From positions 434,001-498,000 of the forward strand of contig CAWAJF010000007.1 in NCBI GenBank assembly GCA_963782345.1: a DNA stretch of 64,000 nucleotides. The letters run 5' to 3'. This stretch comes from DASUPK01 sp963782345. GTDB taxonomy: Bacteria > Actinomycetota > Thermoleophilia > Solirubrobacterales > 70-9. Of this stretch, positions 1 to 8,345 are shown in pieces. Below the pieces are notes generated by a model that worked only from the letters and a program-made list of their open reading frames with translations, was not told the DNA's origin and did not search any database. Position 1 is the first letter of the stretch, and each line of letters opens with the position of its first letter. Made by a program: the position numbers and the translations under genes.

Positions 1-27
1 CGCAGGCCGCCCTGGCAGGATCGCCCG

Positions 28-882
28 GTGAGGCTCTCGGCGACTGACGTCGGGGACGGCCCAGCCGCCCTGCTGCTCCACGGGCAACCCGGCAGTGCGG
101 GCGACTGGAATCCGGTTGCCGCTCGGCTGGTCGGCCTGCGGGTGATCGCTCCCGATCGGCCCGGTTACGGACAGACGGGCGGGCGCGCGGTCGGATTCGA
201 GGAGAACGCCGCCGCCGCAATCGAGCTGCTCGATCGGCTTGGGGTCGAGTCCGCGGTCGTGGCCGCCCACAGCTGGGCCACAGGAGTCGCCCTGGCCGTG
301 GCGATCCGTTCGCCGGACCGGGTCAGCGGCCTCGTCCTCGCCGCGCCCATCGCGCCGGGCCTGCCCGCCGGGGCGTTCGACCGGCTGCTGGCGGCGCCGC
401 TGGTCGGCCGCGCGGCCACAGGCGCCGGGTTGATCCTCGCCGGCGCCGCGCTCGCCCTCCGACCGGTTCGCGCCCTGGTCTGCCGCGCCCTGCCCGGACT
501 CCGGCCCGACGACCTGGCGCGGACGGCCGCCGAATGGCGGGGCGGGGCCTGGCGAAGCTTCCACGCCGAGCAGCGGGCGCTGCTCGGCGAGCTTCCGTCG
601 CTTGCGCCCGACCTGGGCGGGGTGCGGGGGGAGGTGACCCTGTTCCAGGGGCGGCGGGACCGCCTCTCCTCCCCCGCCCAGGCGCGCTGGCTGGCCGCGG
701 CGCTGCCGCGGGCCGAGCTGGTGATGGTCGACGGCGCCGGGCACCTCGTTCCGCAGCAGCGGCCTGATCTCGTTGCCGAGGCGATCAGGCGCGCGGCCGA
801 GCGGGCGCCGGCCGGGCACTGGGCTAGCGGGCGAGTTCCGCCAGGAAGGGGTTCGTCGCCCGCTCGGCGCCCAGGGTCGTGA
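28..882 (+). CDS. alpha/beta-fold hydrolase
   Basis: Predicted 284-residue serine hydrolase of the alpha/beta fold; substrate unknown, cytoplasmic. The sequence shows an oxyanion-hole HGQPG motif near residue 18, a nucleophile elbow AHSWATG with Ser82 (the usual GxSxG starts with Ala here), an acid candidate in GRRDRL (Asp211) and the catalytic His in GAGHLVP (His239). GTG start with GGCAGGA 5-11 bases upstream. The last 19 or so codons are low-complexity and overlap the end of the convergent metallo-hydrolase gene by 59 bases, so the true C-terminus may once have been shorter. No operon partner is visible because the window begins here. Confidence 0.85.
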   Translation: MRLSATDVGDGPAALLLHGQPGSAGDWNPVAARLVGLRVIAPDRPGYGQTGGRAVGFEENAAAAIELLDRLGVESAVVAAHSWATGVALAVAIRSPDRVSGLVLAAPIAPGLPAGAFDRLLAAPLVGRAATGAGLILAGAALALRPVRALVCRALPGLRPDDLARTAAEWRGGAWRSFHAEQRALLGELPSLAPDLGGVRGEVTLFQGRRDRLSSPAQARWLAAALPRAELVMVDGAGHLVPQQRPDLVAEAIRRAAERAPAGHWASGRVPPGRGSSPARRPGS

Positions 883-1462
883 CGCCCATGTGTCCCGGGT
901 AGACCGTCGTCTCCGGTGGATGGGACTCGACCAGCGTCCGGATCGACTCGAGCAGGGTGGCCCAGTCGCCGCCCGGGAGATCCGTCCTCCCCACGGAGCC
1001 CTGAAAGAGCACGTCGCCCGAGAAGATTGCCTGCTCGTCGGGGATCGAGTAGGTGACGTGCCCCGGGCTGTGGCCGGGCGTGAAGATCACGTCGATCTCC
1101 ATCCCCGCCAGCTCGAGCTTCTCGCCGCCGCTCACGGTGTGGTCGGCCTCATAGTCCTCGAAGGGACCAAAGCCCGGCCAGGGCACATAGGAGTTGATGT
1201 CGGCCAGCACCGGCGTCTCGATCTCCGGGCACCAGACCGGCGCGCCGGTCGCCTTGGCGATCGGCGCCACCGCGCCGATGTGGTCGAAGTGAGTATGCGT
1301 GAGAAGGATCCCGTCGATCGTCACGCCGAGCTCGTCGACGGCGCCGAGGATCCGCTCCGCATCGTCGCCGGGATCGACGATCAGCGCCCGATCAGAGCCG
1401 TCCCGGCGAAACAGGAAGCAGTTCTCGGCGATCTGGCCGACCGTGAACATGCGGGCGTCCAT
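824..1462 (-). CDS. metallo-beta-lactamase fold hydrolase (glyoxalase II-like)
   Basis: 212-residue MBL-fold hydrolase, probably a hydroxyacylglutathione- or thioester-type hydrolase acting on a small cytoplasmic substrate. The dinuclear zinc motif THTHFDH is complete (His56, His58, Asp60, His61), followed by GHSPGH, FSGDVLF with the bridging Asp, and a final YPGHM His. The GSVGRTDLPGG loop is typical of the glyoxalase II branch that includes YcbL-like enzymes. It is the last gene of a minus-strand run that begins with the M29 aminopeptidase at 3730; the gap to the gene before it is only 6 bases, so cotranscription is likely. The exact substrate cannot be read from sequence. Confidence 0.9.
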   Translation of the reverse strand: MDARMFTVGQIAENCFLFRRDGSDRALIVDPGDDAERILGAVDELGVTIDGILLTHTHFDHIGAVAPIAKATGAPVWCPEIETPVLADINSYVPWPGFGPFEDYEADHTVSGGEKLELAGMEIDVIFTPGHSPGHVTYSIPDEQAIFSGDVLFQGSVGRTDLPGGDWATLLESIRTLVESHPPETTVYPGHMGVTTLGAERATNPFLAELAR

Positions 1463-1468
1463 CGTCGG

Positions 1469-1879
1469 TCAGCCCTCGGCTTGGCGTGCGCCGGTGCGCT
1501 GCGCCTCTCGCTCTGCCTGCTTCTTCGCCTCCTTGCGGAGGTAGCGCTGATAGAAGAACCGGTCCATCAGGAAGGCCATCGGGACGTAGAAGCCGAGCAT
1601 CAAGACGGCGACGGCCAGCGAGGTGATCGGGTTCTGGCCCATCAGCGCCAGCAGCCCGAGGAAGAGGACAGCGGCGACGCCTCCCTTCTTCAGGGCGCTC
1701 GACCAGCTCGCCGGTTGAGGGGTCCGCGGCCCGCCCTTGCCCCCCTTCTTCGTCCGGCTGCGCGCGCGGTTCTGGGCCTCGGCGCGGCTGCGCGCCCGCC
1801 CCCGGGCCGGACGCGTGTCGATCCGCCCTCCCTGGGTGCCGCGATGCTTGCGGCGGCGCTTCTTCTTCGTCTGGGCCAT
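1469..1879 (-). CDS. small basic membrane protein, function unknown
   Basis: 136 residues with a striking N-terminus: about 50 residues dominated by Lys and Arg (starts MAQTKKKRRRKHRG), then two hydrophobic helices (about residues 67-85 and 88-108), then a charged Lys/Glu/Arg tail with a heptad-like pattern. The predicted topology is a two-helix inner-membrane protein with a large positively charged cytoplasmic head that could touch nucleic acid or acidic lipid; this is inference. It lies third in the aminopeptidase/ftcD/MBL operon. No known family was recognised. Confidence 0.7.
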   Translation of the reverse strand: MAQTKKKRRRKHRGTQGGRIDTRPARGRARSRAEAQNRARSRTKKGGKGGPRTPQPASWSSALKKGGVAAVLFLGLLALMGQNPITSLAVAVLMLGFYVPMAFLMDRFFYQRYLRKEAKKQAEREAQRTGARQAEG

Positions 1880-1895
1880 CGAGCTACCGGTAAAG

Positions 1896-2783
1896 CTAGC
1901 CGAGAACGTTCTCGATCACGTCACGCTTCGGGTCGAAGTCGCGGATCGGCGGCTGATCCGGATATCCCTCGAGGGCCGCTTCCGGGACGAGGCCGACGAG
2001 CTCGGCCTCGATCGCCCGCACGCCATGGCGCTCGGCGAGCCGCGAGACCTCCGCGACGGCCTTCGCCAGGGAGACCGCGCGTGGGTCCTGAATGTTCATC
2101 GAGACCTGGGTCCGCTCGCCCTCGCGCGGCAGCCCGAGCGCGCGGACGCCCGGCAGCCCACCGCCCGCCTCGCGCAGGTCGGCGGCGATCTCGCGGGCGA
2201 TCTCCAGATTCGAGGTGTCGAGCTCGATGTTGAAGGCGACGAGCGGCTCGCGCGCGGTGACCAGGGTCGCCCCGGCGCTCGGATGGGGCTCATCCGGACC
2301 GAGGTCGGGCTTCAACTCGCCCGATCCCATCCGGCGGGCAAGCTCCGCCGGGCCGCCCTTACGGAAGTAGGCGCGCTCGCGCCGCTCAGGGCTGCTCGCC
2401 AGCTCCCCATAGAAGAAGACCGGGATTCCGATCGCCGCGATCCCATCCGCCGCCCGGCGGGCGGCCGCGACGGCATCCTCGTGGCGATCCTCGGCCTCCC
2501 AGACCACCGGGCAGACGTCGAGCGCGCCGATGTGAGGGTGCAGTCCCTGGTGGGCGCGGAGGTCGATCAGGTCGAGGGCGTGGGCGGCCCCGGCGACCAG
2601 CGCCTCGACCAGCTTCGCCGGCTGTGCGGCGATCGTGAAGACGCACCGGTTGTGCTGGGAGTCGTAGTGGCTGTTGACGACTCGCGTATGGGCGCCGAGC
2701 GTGGCCTCCAGCGCGCCGATCACCCGCGTGCTGCGCCCCTCCGAGAAGTTGGGGACGCCGATCAGCGGCATCTCCCCGCTCAC
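1896..2783 (-). CDS. ftcD: glutamate formimidoyltransferase
   Basis: 295-residue formiminotransferase, which moves the formimino group from N-formimino-L-glutamate to tetrahydrofolate in histidine degradation. The N-terminal domain opens with the family signature VPNFSEG and continues with HNRCVFT, a HQGLHPHIGALDVCP segment that carries the folate-site histidines, and a C-terminal formiminotransferase domain (GLPGVRALG region). Only the transferase half is present, with no cyclodeaminase domain, as in many bacteria. The stop codon overlaps the start region of the next gene by 4 bases (ATGA type) downstream of the M29 aminopeptidase. No other hut genes are in view. Confidence 0.92.
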   Translation of the reverse strand: MSGEMPLIGVPNFSEGRSTRVIGALEATLGAHTRVVNSHYDSQHNRCVFTIAAQPAKLVEALVAGAAHALDLIDLRAHQGLHPHIGALDVCPVVWEAEDRHEDAVAAARRAADGIAAIGIPVFFYGELASSPERRERAYFRKGGPAELARRMGSGELKPDLGPDEPHPSAGATLVTAREPLVAFNIELDTSNLEIAREIAADLREAGGGLPGVRALGLPREGERTQVSMNIQDPRAVSLAKAVAEVSRLAERHGVRAIEAELVGLVPEAALEGYPDQPPIRDFDPKRDVIENVLG

Positions 2784-3730
2784 GGGATCAGCAGCTCGCC
2801 GTCGCGGACGATCGCCTCGCCGTCGAGCTCCAGCGTCGGCTTCATCACCACGCAGTCGAGATGGACCGGCACCTGAACCGTTCCGCCGATTCCCGCCGAC
2901 GCCCCGAAGGCGATGTGGCAGGTGCCGAGGATCTTCTCGTCCTCGAGGATCTCCCCCGTCAGCTTCGCCTTCTCGTTGGTGCCGATCCCGAGCTCGGCGA
3001 TGTTGGTCCCATCGTCGCCGTGCTCGGTGAGCAGCTCCATGAATGCCATCCCCTGGCCCCCGCGCGCGGAGGTGAGGTGGCCGCCCTCGACCACCAGCTC
3101 GACCGGCTGATCCACCAGGCCCACGCCGGCCATCGAGCCGTCGATCACCAGGGTGCCGTTGCCTCCCGCCGGCGAGATGAACCCCTCGCCGCAGGGCAGG
3201 TTCCCGAAGGCGCCGCGCTCGGTGAGCTCGCCCGCGTCGGGGATCGCCTCTCGCCCGGAGATGTCGAGGCGCAGGTCGGTGCCGTTCGCATCCGTGATCC
3301 GGGCCTCGGAGGCGCGGTCGAGCGCCTCGGCGACCGCGTGTCCCTTGCGGCGCAGCCCCTCCATGTCAGCGCTCATCACGCGCGCCAGCATGTCCTCGGT
3401 CACTCCCGGCAGGGTCGCGCAGCGCGCCCCGTTCTCGCTGGCGCGCTTGCGGGCCGCCGTGTGGGAGAGCGACTGAACCGTCGGGGCGAGCAGGACGTCC
3501 GAGGCCGCCATCGCCTCGGCCACCGTTGCCGGCGGCTCGGCCGCGTGCGAGGCGCGCTCGGAGATCACCGTGAGGACGGCGTCGGCGCCGGCGGCGGCCG
3601 CCTCCGCGCGGAGCCGCTCACCGAGGAGCTGGGTGGCCGGGTTGCAGACCACGAGCACCTCCTCCCCGTCCTTGACGGCAAGGCAATCCCGCACCACGGC
3701 GGCCACCGCTCGATCCAGATCCGTGCTCAC
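2780..3730 (-). CDS. M29 family (thermophilic-type) aminopeptidase
   Basis: About 316 residues; metallo-aminopeptidase of the AmpS/PepS family, expected to release N-terminal residues from peptides in the cytoplasm. Visible landmarks are GEGFISPAGG (metal-ligand Glu), GTCHIAFG (ligand His) and HLDCVV (ligand His and Asp). The open frame extends far upstream, but the upstream part is the antisense of the DHFR-like gene. The GTG at 3730 (protein begins with VSTDLDRA) starts just where family-like sequence begins; a GTG one codon earlier is the alternative. First gene of the minus operon with ftcD; divergent from the DHFR-like gene. Confidence 0.88.
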   Translation of the reverse strand: MSTDLDRAVAAVVRDCLAVKDGEEVLVVCNPATQLLGERLRAEAAAAGADAVLTVISERASHAAEPPATVAEAMAASDVLLAPTVQSLSHTAARKRASENGARCATLPGVTEDMLARVMSADMEGLRRKGHAVAEALDRASEARITDANGTDLRLDISGREAIPDAGELTERGAFGNLPCGEGFISPAGGNGTLVIDGSMAGVGLVDQPVELVVEGGHLTSARGGQGMAFMELLTEHGDDGTNIAELGIGTNEKAKLTGEILEDEKILGTCHIAFGASAGIGGTVQVPVHLDCVVMKPTLELDGEAIVRDGELLIP

Positions 3731-3766
3731 CACCGGCAGCTTATGGGCGCTGGCAGAATCCGCTCC

Positions 3767-4312
3767 GTGCCCCGGACCGTCTACTTCTGCGCCGCCACCC
3801 TCGACGGCTACATCGCCGATCCGGATGACCGGATCGACTGGCTGACGGGCTTCGAGCCGAACTTCGACGGGCCCGGCGACGGCGTCAAGGACGCGATCGA
3901 CTCCGCCGTCGAGGGCTCCGGCGCGCTGGTCATGGGCTCCTCGACCTACGAGTTCATCCTCGGGCACGACTGGCCATACGGCGATCGCCCCACCTGGGTC
4001 CTGACGACTCGTGAGCTGCCGGTCGCCGAGGGCGCGGACATCCGCTTCCACGACGGGCCGGTGGCGGACATCCAACCGGAGATGCGGAAGGCGGCCGGGG
4101 AGCGCGACGTCTGGGTGGTCGGAGGCGGACCAGTCGCCTCGGAGCTCGCCGAGGCCGGCCTGCTCGACGAGCTCTGGGTCACAATCGTCCCGATCATCCT
4201 CGGGGACGGCAAGCCGCTGTTCTCCAAGCCGATCCGCAACCCGATGCGGCTCCTCGGGACGCGCACCTTCGCCAACGGCATGATCGAGTTGCGCTTCTCC
4301 CTGAGCCCCTGA
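3767..4312 (+). CDS. dihydrofolate reductase / RibD C-terminal family protein
   Basis: 181 residues from GTG 3767 (ATG 3743 in the same frame is an alternative adding MGAGRIRS). The sequence opens with PRTVYFCAATLDGYIADPDD, the typical YyaP/YwjB-like start of stand-alone RibD_C reductases, and has the conserved GGGPVASEL nucleotide loop and a terminal LLGTRTFANGMIELRF strand. These proteins probably reduce a pterin- or pyrimidine-like substrate with NADPH, though most members are uncharacterised. Divergent from the aminopeptidase, with only 36 bases between starts. A second paralogue lies at 21210. Confidence 0.87.
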   Translation: MPRTVYFCAATLDGYIADPDDRIDWLTGFEPNFDGPGDGVKDAIDSAVEGSGALVMGSSTYEFILGHDWPYGDRPTWVLTTRELPVAEGADIRFHDGPVADIQPEMRKAAGERDVWVVGGGPVASELAEAGLLDELWVTIVPIILGDGKPLFSKPIRNPMRLLGTRTFANGMIELRFSLSP

Positions 4313-4335
4313 CCGCCGCTACGATTTTCCACCCC

Positions 4336-4409
4336 GCCGGAGTAGCTCAGTCGGTTAGAGCAGCGGAATCATAATCCGCGTGTCGGGGGTTCGAGTCCCT
4401 CCTCCGGCA
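4336..4409 (+). tRNA. tRNA-Met or tRNA-Ile2 (CAT anticodon)
   Basis: 74-base cloverleaf. The acceptor pairs GCCGGAG (4336-4342) with CTCCGGC (4402-4408), and the discriminator A is at 4409. The anticodon stem GCGGA/TCCGC encloses ATCATAA, giving anticodon CAT. The T arm GGGGGTTCGAGTCCCTC is canonical and CCA is not encoded. The acceptor begins with a paired G1:C72, so this is not an initiator tRNA by the usual 1:72 mismatch rule; elongator Met versus lysidine-modified Ile cannot be decided by eye. The 3' half has been used as an integration site (see the repeats at 4368 and 12092). Confidence 0.95.
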
Positions 4410-4412
4410 TGA
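4368..4412 (+). repeat. attachment-site copy 1 (3' half of tRNA-Met)
   Basis: 45 bases running from the anticodon loop of the tRNA to three bases past its 3' end. They are repeated without a mismatch at 12092-12136. Direct repeats of a tRNA 3' half bounding foreign DNA are the classical footprint of tyrosine-recombinase integration. Confidence 0.85.
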
Positions 4413-4880
4413 AGTCGCTGCAAATCGGTGCGTTTTGCAAACTGCGAACACGCGGTTACTGGTTCCGCCGCAAAGTCCGCGTGTTGAGCACGAAGAAATC
4501 CGTGCGTAACTGACCCCGCGCCAACACGCGGATTCTTGACGTACCGACGCACGGTCACAGCAAACCGCAGGCCCGGGGCGGGCTCGATGATCGCGAACGA
4601 CGGAATCGCCGCACGCTCCTCGTATCACGCGTGAGCAGAAGCCCGCAAGCCAATGCTCGCCCGCCGGGGCACCAATGGCCAGTCGGTCTCATGCGTCCGC
4701 GACTGCATCGAAAATCGCGAACGCCTGTGGTGGATCGCAGGAGGCGTGGTGCCGCATCAGCGCGCTTAGCTCCAGCCCCTCGATCCTCCCGACCGACCGT
4801 GAGTACAGCGCCGAGCAGCAGGCTGACGCGGACCTCGGGCTTCGTATATCGAGCATGCCGGCAACGCTAGCCTCGGCCGG
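4413..4880. other. gene-poor left end of island A, with arm-type inverted site
   Basis: No convincing gene. From 4413 to about 4565 the DNA is a diverged copy of 12137-12290, the flank of the second attachment site. It ends with CGACGCACGGT (4545-4555), the reverse complement of the ACCGTGCGTCG-like sites found left of the other att copies. Open frames reading antisense through the tRNA here are artefacts. A 55-codon minus frame at 4689-4856 (starts MLDIRSPRSA) faces the VOC gene but resembles nothing I know. Confidence 0.6.
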
Positions 4881-5621
4881 GTGTTCGACCATGTCGGCAT
4901 CGCCGTTTCGGACCTCGCGGCATCCGAGCGCTTCTACCGCACAGTCCTCAGCGTTCTCGGCGTCGAGCCCAGCCATGCGGACGCCGACCTGGTCGAGTGG
5001 GGCGACTGGGACATCGGCCCGACGGTCAGCGAGCACCCGGTGACCCGCAGGCTTCACGTCGGCTTCCGCGCGTGCGACCGCGCGCAGGTGGACGCGTTCT
5101 GGCAGGCGGGCGTCGACGCCGGGTACCGCGACGACGGAGCGCCGGGGCCGGGCACGCAGTACGGCCCGACGTACTACGGCGGGTTCCTGCTCGACCCCGA
5201 CGGCAACAGCGTCGAGGCGGTGCACCGCGAGCGCGAGGACGCCGTGCCCGACGGCCGCGTCGACCATCTGTGGCTCCGCGTCCGCGACCCGCAGGCCTCC
5301 CGGCACTTCTACACGACGATCGCCCCGCACGCCGGGCTCCGCCTGGGGCACGACGAGCCCGGCCGCGTGCAGCTGTCGGGCACGGACTACAGCTTCTCGC
5401 TCGTCCGGGACGAGCGGCCGCTCACGGAGCACGTCCACCTCGCGTTCACGGCGCGCGAGGACGACGCGGTGCGCGCATTCCACGCCGCCGCGCTCGCGGC
5501 GGGCTACGAGGACCACGGCGGGCCGGGCGAGCGCGCGGCCTACCACCCGGGCTACTACGGCGCGTTTGTGCTCGACCCGGACGGCCACAACGTCGAGGTC
5601 GTCAATCACAACCCGGGCTGA
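4881..5621 (+). CDS. two-domain VOC (glyoxalase/dioxygenase superfamily) protein
   Basis: 246 residues made of two tandem vicinal-oxygen-chelate modules (about 1-115 and 125-246). Each starts with an FDHVGIAVSD- or VDHLWLRVRD-like strand and ends with a DPDGNSVEAV or DPDGHNVEVV strand carrying the last metal-ligand Glu; metal-site histidines are seen at both module starts. GTG start at 4881. Members range from glyoxalase I to extradiol dioxygenases and antibiotic-binding proteins, so the substrate is unknown. First gene inside island A; it points toward the minus-strand sigma operon and has no obvious ECF41-type promoter. Confidence 0.85.
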   Translation: MFDHVGIAVSDLAASERFYRTVLSVLGVEPSHADADLVEWGDWDIGPTVSEHPVTRRLHVGFRACDRAQVDAFWQAGVDAGYRDDGAPGPGTQYGPTYYGGFLLDPDGNSVEAVHREREDAVPDGRVDHLWLRVRDPQASRHFYTTIAPHAGLRLGHDEPGRVQLSGTDYSFSLVRDERPLTEHVHLAFTAREDDAVRAFHAAALAAGYEDHGGPGERAAYHPGYYGAFVLDPDGHNVEVVNHNPG

Positions 5622-5678
5622 GCTGTGGCCGACGAGTCCGCCCGTTCGGCGCCCGCATTCACCACTCGGTCAGGTTCG

Positions 5679-6113
5679 CTAAGCGGGAATCGCGCCGAGC
5701 TGTCGCATCTGCGAGAGGACGTCCACCACCCCCCAGGTCTCGGCGATTCGCCCGTCCGCGAAGCGGGCGATGAAGATCTCGTTGTAGGTGATGGATTTAC
5801 CCGTTGGTGGGATGCCCATGTACTCGCCCCGGTGGGTCCCGGTGACCGTGTCGCGGGCGACGACCTTGTCGTCCTCCGCGATCACGTCCTCGACCGTGAC
5901 GTGAAGGTCGGGGAAGGCCCGATGGAGCCCGGCGAACACCTCCTTCAGCAATTCCGCCCCGGTCGCTTCGATCGGCAATGGAGTGCGGATCAGCGCGTCC
6001 GGCTCGACGAGCTCGTCGATCGTCTTCGAGATCACCTCCCAATCGCCGCTGCTGAGGGCGTCCTCGAACCGAGTGAGCGCCGCTTTGTTGCTTGTTTCCT
6101 GGGCTGTTGGCAT
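5679..6113 (-). CDS. SnoaL-like ester cyclase/nuclear transport factor 2 fold protein
   Basis: 144 residues with the SnoaL/ester-cyclase pattern: a helix with FEDALSSGDWE, the stretch PDLHVTVEDVIAEDDKVVARDTVTGTH, GEYMGIPPTGKSITY and a C-terminal ADGRIAETWGVVD strand. This fold holds small hydrophobic substrates in a conical barrel. It is the last gene of the epimerase-sigma operon (10 bases after the sigma gene), so it is expected to be under the ECF41 promoter at 8023. The sigma factor itself ends in the same fold, so the two may bind related ligands; that is inference. Confidence 0.85.
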   Translation of the reverse strand: MPTAQETSNKAALTRFEDALSSGDWEVISKTIDELVEPDALIRTPLPIEATGAELLKEVFAGLHRAFPDLHVTVEDVIAEDDKVVARDTVTGTHRGEYMGIPPTGKSITYNEIFIARFADGRIAETWGVVDVLSQMRQLGAIPA

Positions 6114-6123
6114 TTGGCATCTC

Positions 6124-7056
6124 CTATCTGCGTTGGTTTTCGCTCGCCGACCTCACCACCGATGTGAGGTCGCCGACCGGCCCGAGGTGCGTCAGCTTCT
6201 CGGGGTTGACGATCGAGTTGATGCTCCTGACCTGGCCGCGCGCTAGATCGAGGGCCACCACGCCGATCAGCCGCTCTTGTGGGTCGACATAGACCACTCC
6301 CGGGCCGCCGTTGACCTCGGAGGGGCGCAGCGACACACCTGGGACGGCAGCCAGGCGGGCCCAGTAGTTGATCAGCCTGCGCGCGACCCGGTTGCGCCCG
6401 CGCACCGACCGCGCCAGGGCGGGAACCTTGCCGCCGCCGTCGGCGGTCAGCTCCACATCCGAAGCGAGCAGCGCCTCGAGCCCGGCGAGATCGCCTTGCG
6501 TTGCGGCGGCGAAGAACCGTTGTGCCAACTCGTCGCGCTGCTGGCGCGTCGTTTGGAAGCGGGGCCGGCGCTGCTCGACGTGGCGTCTGGCGCGGGTGGC
6601 GAGCTGGCGCACGTTGTCCTCGCTCTTGCCGACGATCGCCGTAATCTCGGGATAGCCGTAGTCGAAGACATCGTGAAGCAGCAGCACGGCGCGCTGCTCG
6701 GGCGAGAGGCTCTCCAGCAACACGAGCATCGACACCGACAGCGAGTCCGCCGTTTCAGCGTGAGAGGCTGGATCATCCTCGCCGCCGGTGATGATCGGCT
6801 CTGGGAGCCACTCACCGACGTAGTGCTCGCGACGGGCGCGCGCCGAGCGCAGCTCGTCGATCGCAAGCCGGGTGGTCATGGTGGCTATGAAGGCGCGCGG
6901 CGATGCGATCTGCTCGCCGTCCTCGAGCGCCCGATGCACCCGCACGAGCGCCTCCTGGACGATGTCCTCGGCCTCGGAGACGGTTCCCAGCATCCGGTAG
7001 GCGATCGCGAACGCGACCGGTCGCAGCTCCTCGAGCAGTCGCTCGCGATCGGTCAT
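6124..7056 (-). CDS. ECF41-family RNA polymerase sigma factor with C-terminal SnoaL-like domain
   Basis: 310 residues. Region 2 lies about 10-75 (GTVSEAEDIVQEALVRVHRAL) and region 4 about 112-165 (LSPEQRAVLLLHDVFDYGYPEIT, then the SEDNVRQLATRARRHV helix). A SnoaL-like domain follows, about 172-290. All three diagnostic ECF41 motifs are visible: WLPEP in the linker (83-87), DGGGK (206-210) and NPEKL, a variant of NPDKL (284-288). In this family the C-terminal domain acts as a fused regulator instead of a separate anti-sigma factor, and the neighbour is typically a carboxymuconolactone decarboxylase, oxidoreductase or epimerase. Here the epimerase gene overlaps its start by 4 bases. Three matching promoters lie nearby. 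Confidence 0.93.
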   Translation of the reverse strand: MTDRERLLEELRPVAFAIAYRMLGTVSEAEDIVQEALVRVHRALEDGEQIASPRAFIATMTTRLAIDELRSARARREHYVGEWLPEPIITGGEDDPASHAETADSLSVSMLVLLESLSPEQRAVLLLHDVFDYGYPEITAIVGKSEDNVRQLATRARRHVEQRRPRFQTTRQQRDELAQRFFAAATQGDLAGLEALLASDVELTADGGGKVPALARSVRGRNRVARRLINYWARLAAVPGVSLRPSEVNGGPGVVYVDPQERLIGVVALDLARGQVRSINSIVNPEKLTHLGPVGDLTSVVRSASENQRR

Positions 7057-7988
7057 GCCGCTGCGAAACCCTCCCGCCAGCTCGAGTGCGCCGGGCGCCA
7101 GTCAAGCTCGCGCTTGGCCTTGAGGTTGGAGGCGCCGCGAGCCTCAGTCATCAGCGCGACGCCGAAGTCTCCCGCGAACAGCCGCCCGACGAACCGCGGC
7201 ACGCGCATCGGCTTCTTGGCGCCCAGCTCCTCAGCCAGCGCCGGCAGCCACTCCTCGACCCGGGCCGGGTCGTCGTCGACGACGTTGTAGATCCCACGGC
7301 TGCCGTGCTCGACCGCCGCGACCGTCGCCTCCGCGGCGTCGGCGATGTGGATGAACGACCACACGCCGCCACCGTCGCCGACGACCGGGAACTTGCGCTT
7401 GCGAACCAGTTCGTAGGTCGTCTTTCCCGGTGCCATCGAGGTGCCCGGACCGTAGAACCAGCCGTAGCGCAGCGCGATCCCCTCCGTCCAGGTCGCCGAG
7501 AGCACCGCGGTCTCGAGGTGAAGCATCGCTGCGGAGTTCGCGCTCGTCGGGCTACTTGAGGAGGCGTCGACCGGGTCTTCCTCGCTCTTGACAGGCGCGC
7601 CGGTGCGGGCATAGGCAGCGATATTGCTCTGCGCCACGAAGCGCCGCACCCCCACCGCCTGTCCGGCCGAGAGCAGATGGTCGGTGCCCTCGGTCCGCAG
7701 GCGGTTGGTGAGCTCGAAGGCACGATCGGGGTGCCGGGTGTCCAGAGCTTCGGGAATCGCGGTCAGCTCGTGGACGATCACCTCCGGCCTGGCCTTGGCC
7801 ACCGCCTGTGCGACTTGGTCGGCATCGAGCGCGTCGGCGACCACCGGCACGGCGCCGAGCTCGTGAAGCATCTCCTGCTTCGACTCGCTTCGCGTCATGC
7901 CGTGAACCTCATCGCCCGCGGCGACCAGGCGCGGGACCAACTGCTTTCCAATCGCCCCGGTCGCACCTGCGACGAACACTCTCATCAT
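7053..7988 (-). CDS. NAD-dependent epimerase/dehydratase (ECF41-associated)
   Basis: 311-residue extended SDR-type protein with an N-terminal Rossmann loop GATGAIG (residues 8-14). A strand-loop AQSNIAAYARTG occupies the usual active-site region, and NVVDDDPARVEEWLPAL near the C-terminus is typical of NAD(P)-binding epimerase-like proteins. The canonical YxxxK is not obvious, so catalysis may differ from classical epimerases. SD GGAG precedes the ATG pair at 7983-7988. It is the first gene of the operon epimerase-sigma-SnoaL and is the expected partner gene of an ECF41 sigma factor. Promoter TGTCACA-N16-CGTC lies 35 bases upstream. Confidence 0.88.
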   Translation of the reverse strand: MMRVFVAGATGAIGKQLVPRLVAAGDEVHGMTRSESKQEMLHELGAVPVVADALDADQVAQAVAKARPEVIVHELTAIPEALDTRHPDRAFELTNRLRTEGTDHLLSAGQAVGVRRFVAQSNIAAYARTGAPVKSEEDPVDASSSSPTSANSAAMLHLETAVLSATWTEGIALRYGWFYGPGTSMAPGKTTYELVRKRKFPVVGDGGGVWSFIHIADAAEATVAAVEHGSRGIYNVVDDDPARVEEWLPALAEELGAKKPMRVPRFVGRLFAGDFGVALMTEARGASNLKAKRELDWRPAHSSWREGFAAA

Positions 7989-8022
7989 CGAACTCCTTTG
8001 ATCGAGGACCTATACCCCGATA

Positions 8023-8049
8023 GACGGGATGGAAGTCCCTGCTGTGACA
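8023..8049 (-). promoter_or_regulatory. predicted ECF41 promoter P1 (autoregulatory)
   Basis: On the minus strand: TGTCACA (complement of 8043-8049), exactly 16 bases, then CGTC (complement of 8023-8026). This is the published ECF41 target consensus and stands ahead of the operon that encodes the sigma factor itself. Confidence 0.8.
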
Positions 8050-8309
8050 GGACGCCCGCCAGCCAAGCTCGGGGCGCTCGGGATCGGCGAGGCGAAGGCC
8101 GTGATCATGCGCGAGCTGCAACGGGCTTTCGCCGGGCATCACACGTCACCTCTCGCCGGGACTCTCGACCGGGACAGTGCGGCAGTGGTCATGGCGTTCC
8201 TCCTCCAGAAGGACCGATGTGGCATCAGTCGCTGGTATTCGTCACCGTTAGCGACGAAGCACCGGGTGAGGATGTGACGGTGTTCTCTAGAGGTGACGGT
8301 CCCGTCAGG
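8050..8309. other. intergenic region between divergent ECF41 promoters, no supported gene
   Basis: An open plus frame (8029-8277) has no recognisable product. On the minus strand an excellent ribosome site AGGAGGA precedes ATG 8195, but the frame closes after 17 codons (MTTAALSRSRVPARGDV), so this is either a remnant start of a lost gene or a very small peptide. Confidence 0.4.
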
Positions 8310-8336
8310 TGTCACATCCGAGTCATCCCTCTCGTC
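8310..8336 (+). promoter_or_regulatory. predicted ECF41 promoter P2
   Basis: TGTCACA at 8310-8316, a 16-base spacer and CGTC at 8333-8336. It is followed at once by AGGAGG (8339-8344), a strong ribosome site that now leads into a broken MFS gene without a start codon. Confidence 0.75.
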
Positions 8337-8345
8337 CTAGGAGGA

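Noticed and set aside
773..2876. Long plus-strand frames opposite MBL, small membrane protein and ftcD
   Set aside because: High Arg/Pro shadow frames of GC-rich genes on the minus strand.
4347..4628. Minus-strand open frames across tRNA-Met (for example 4355-4558, ending GGTRTPDTRIMIPLL)
   Set aside because: Well-known false proteins made by translating a tRNA on the wrong strand; no independent support.
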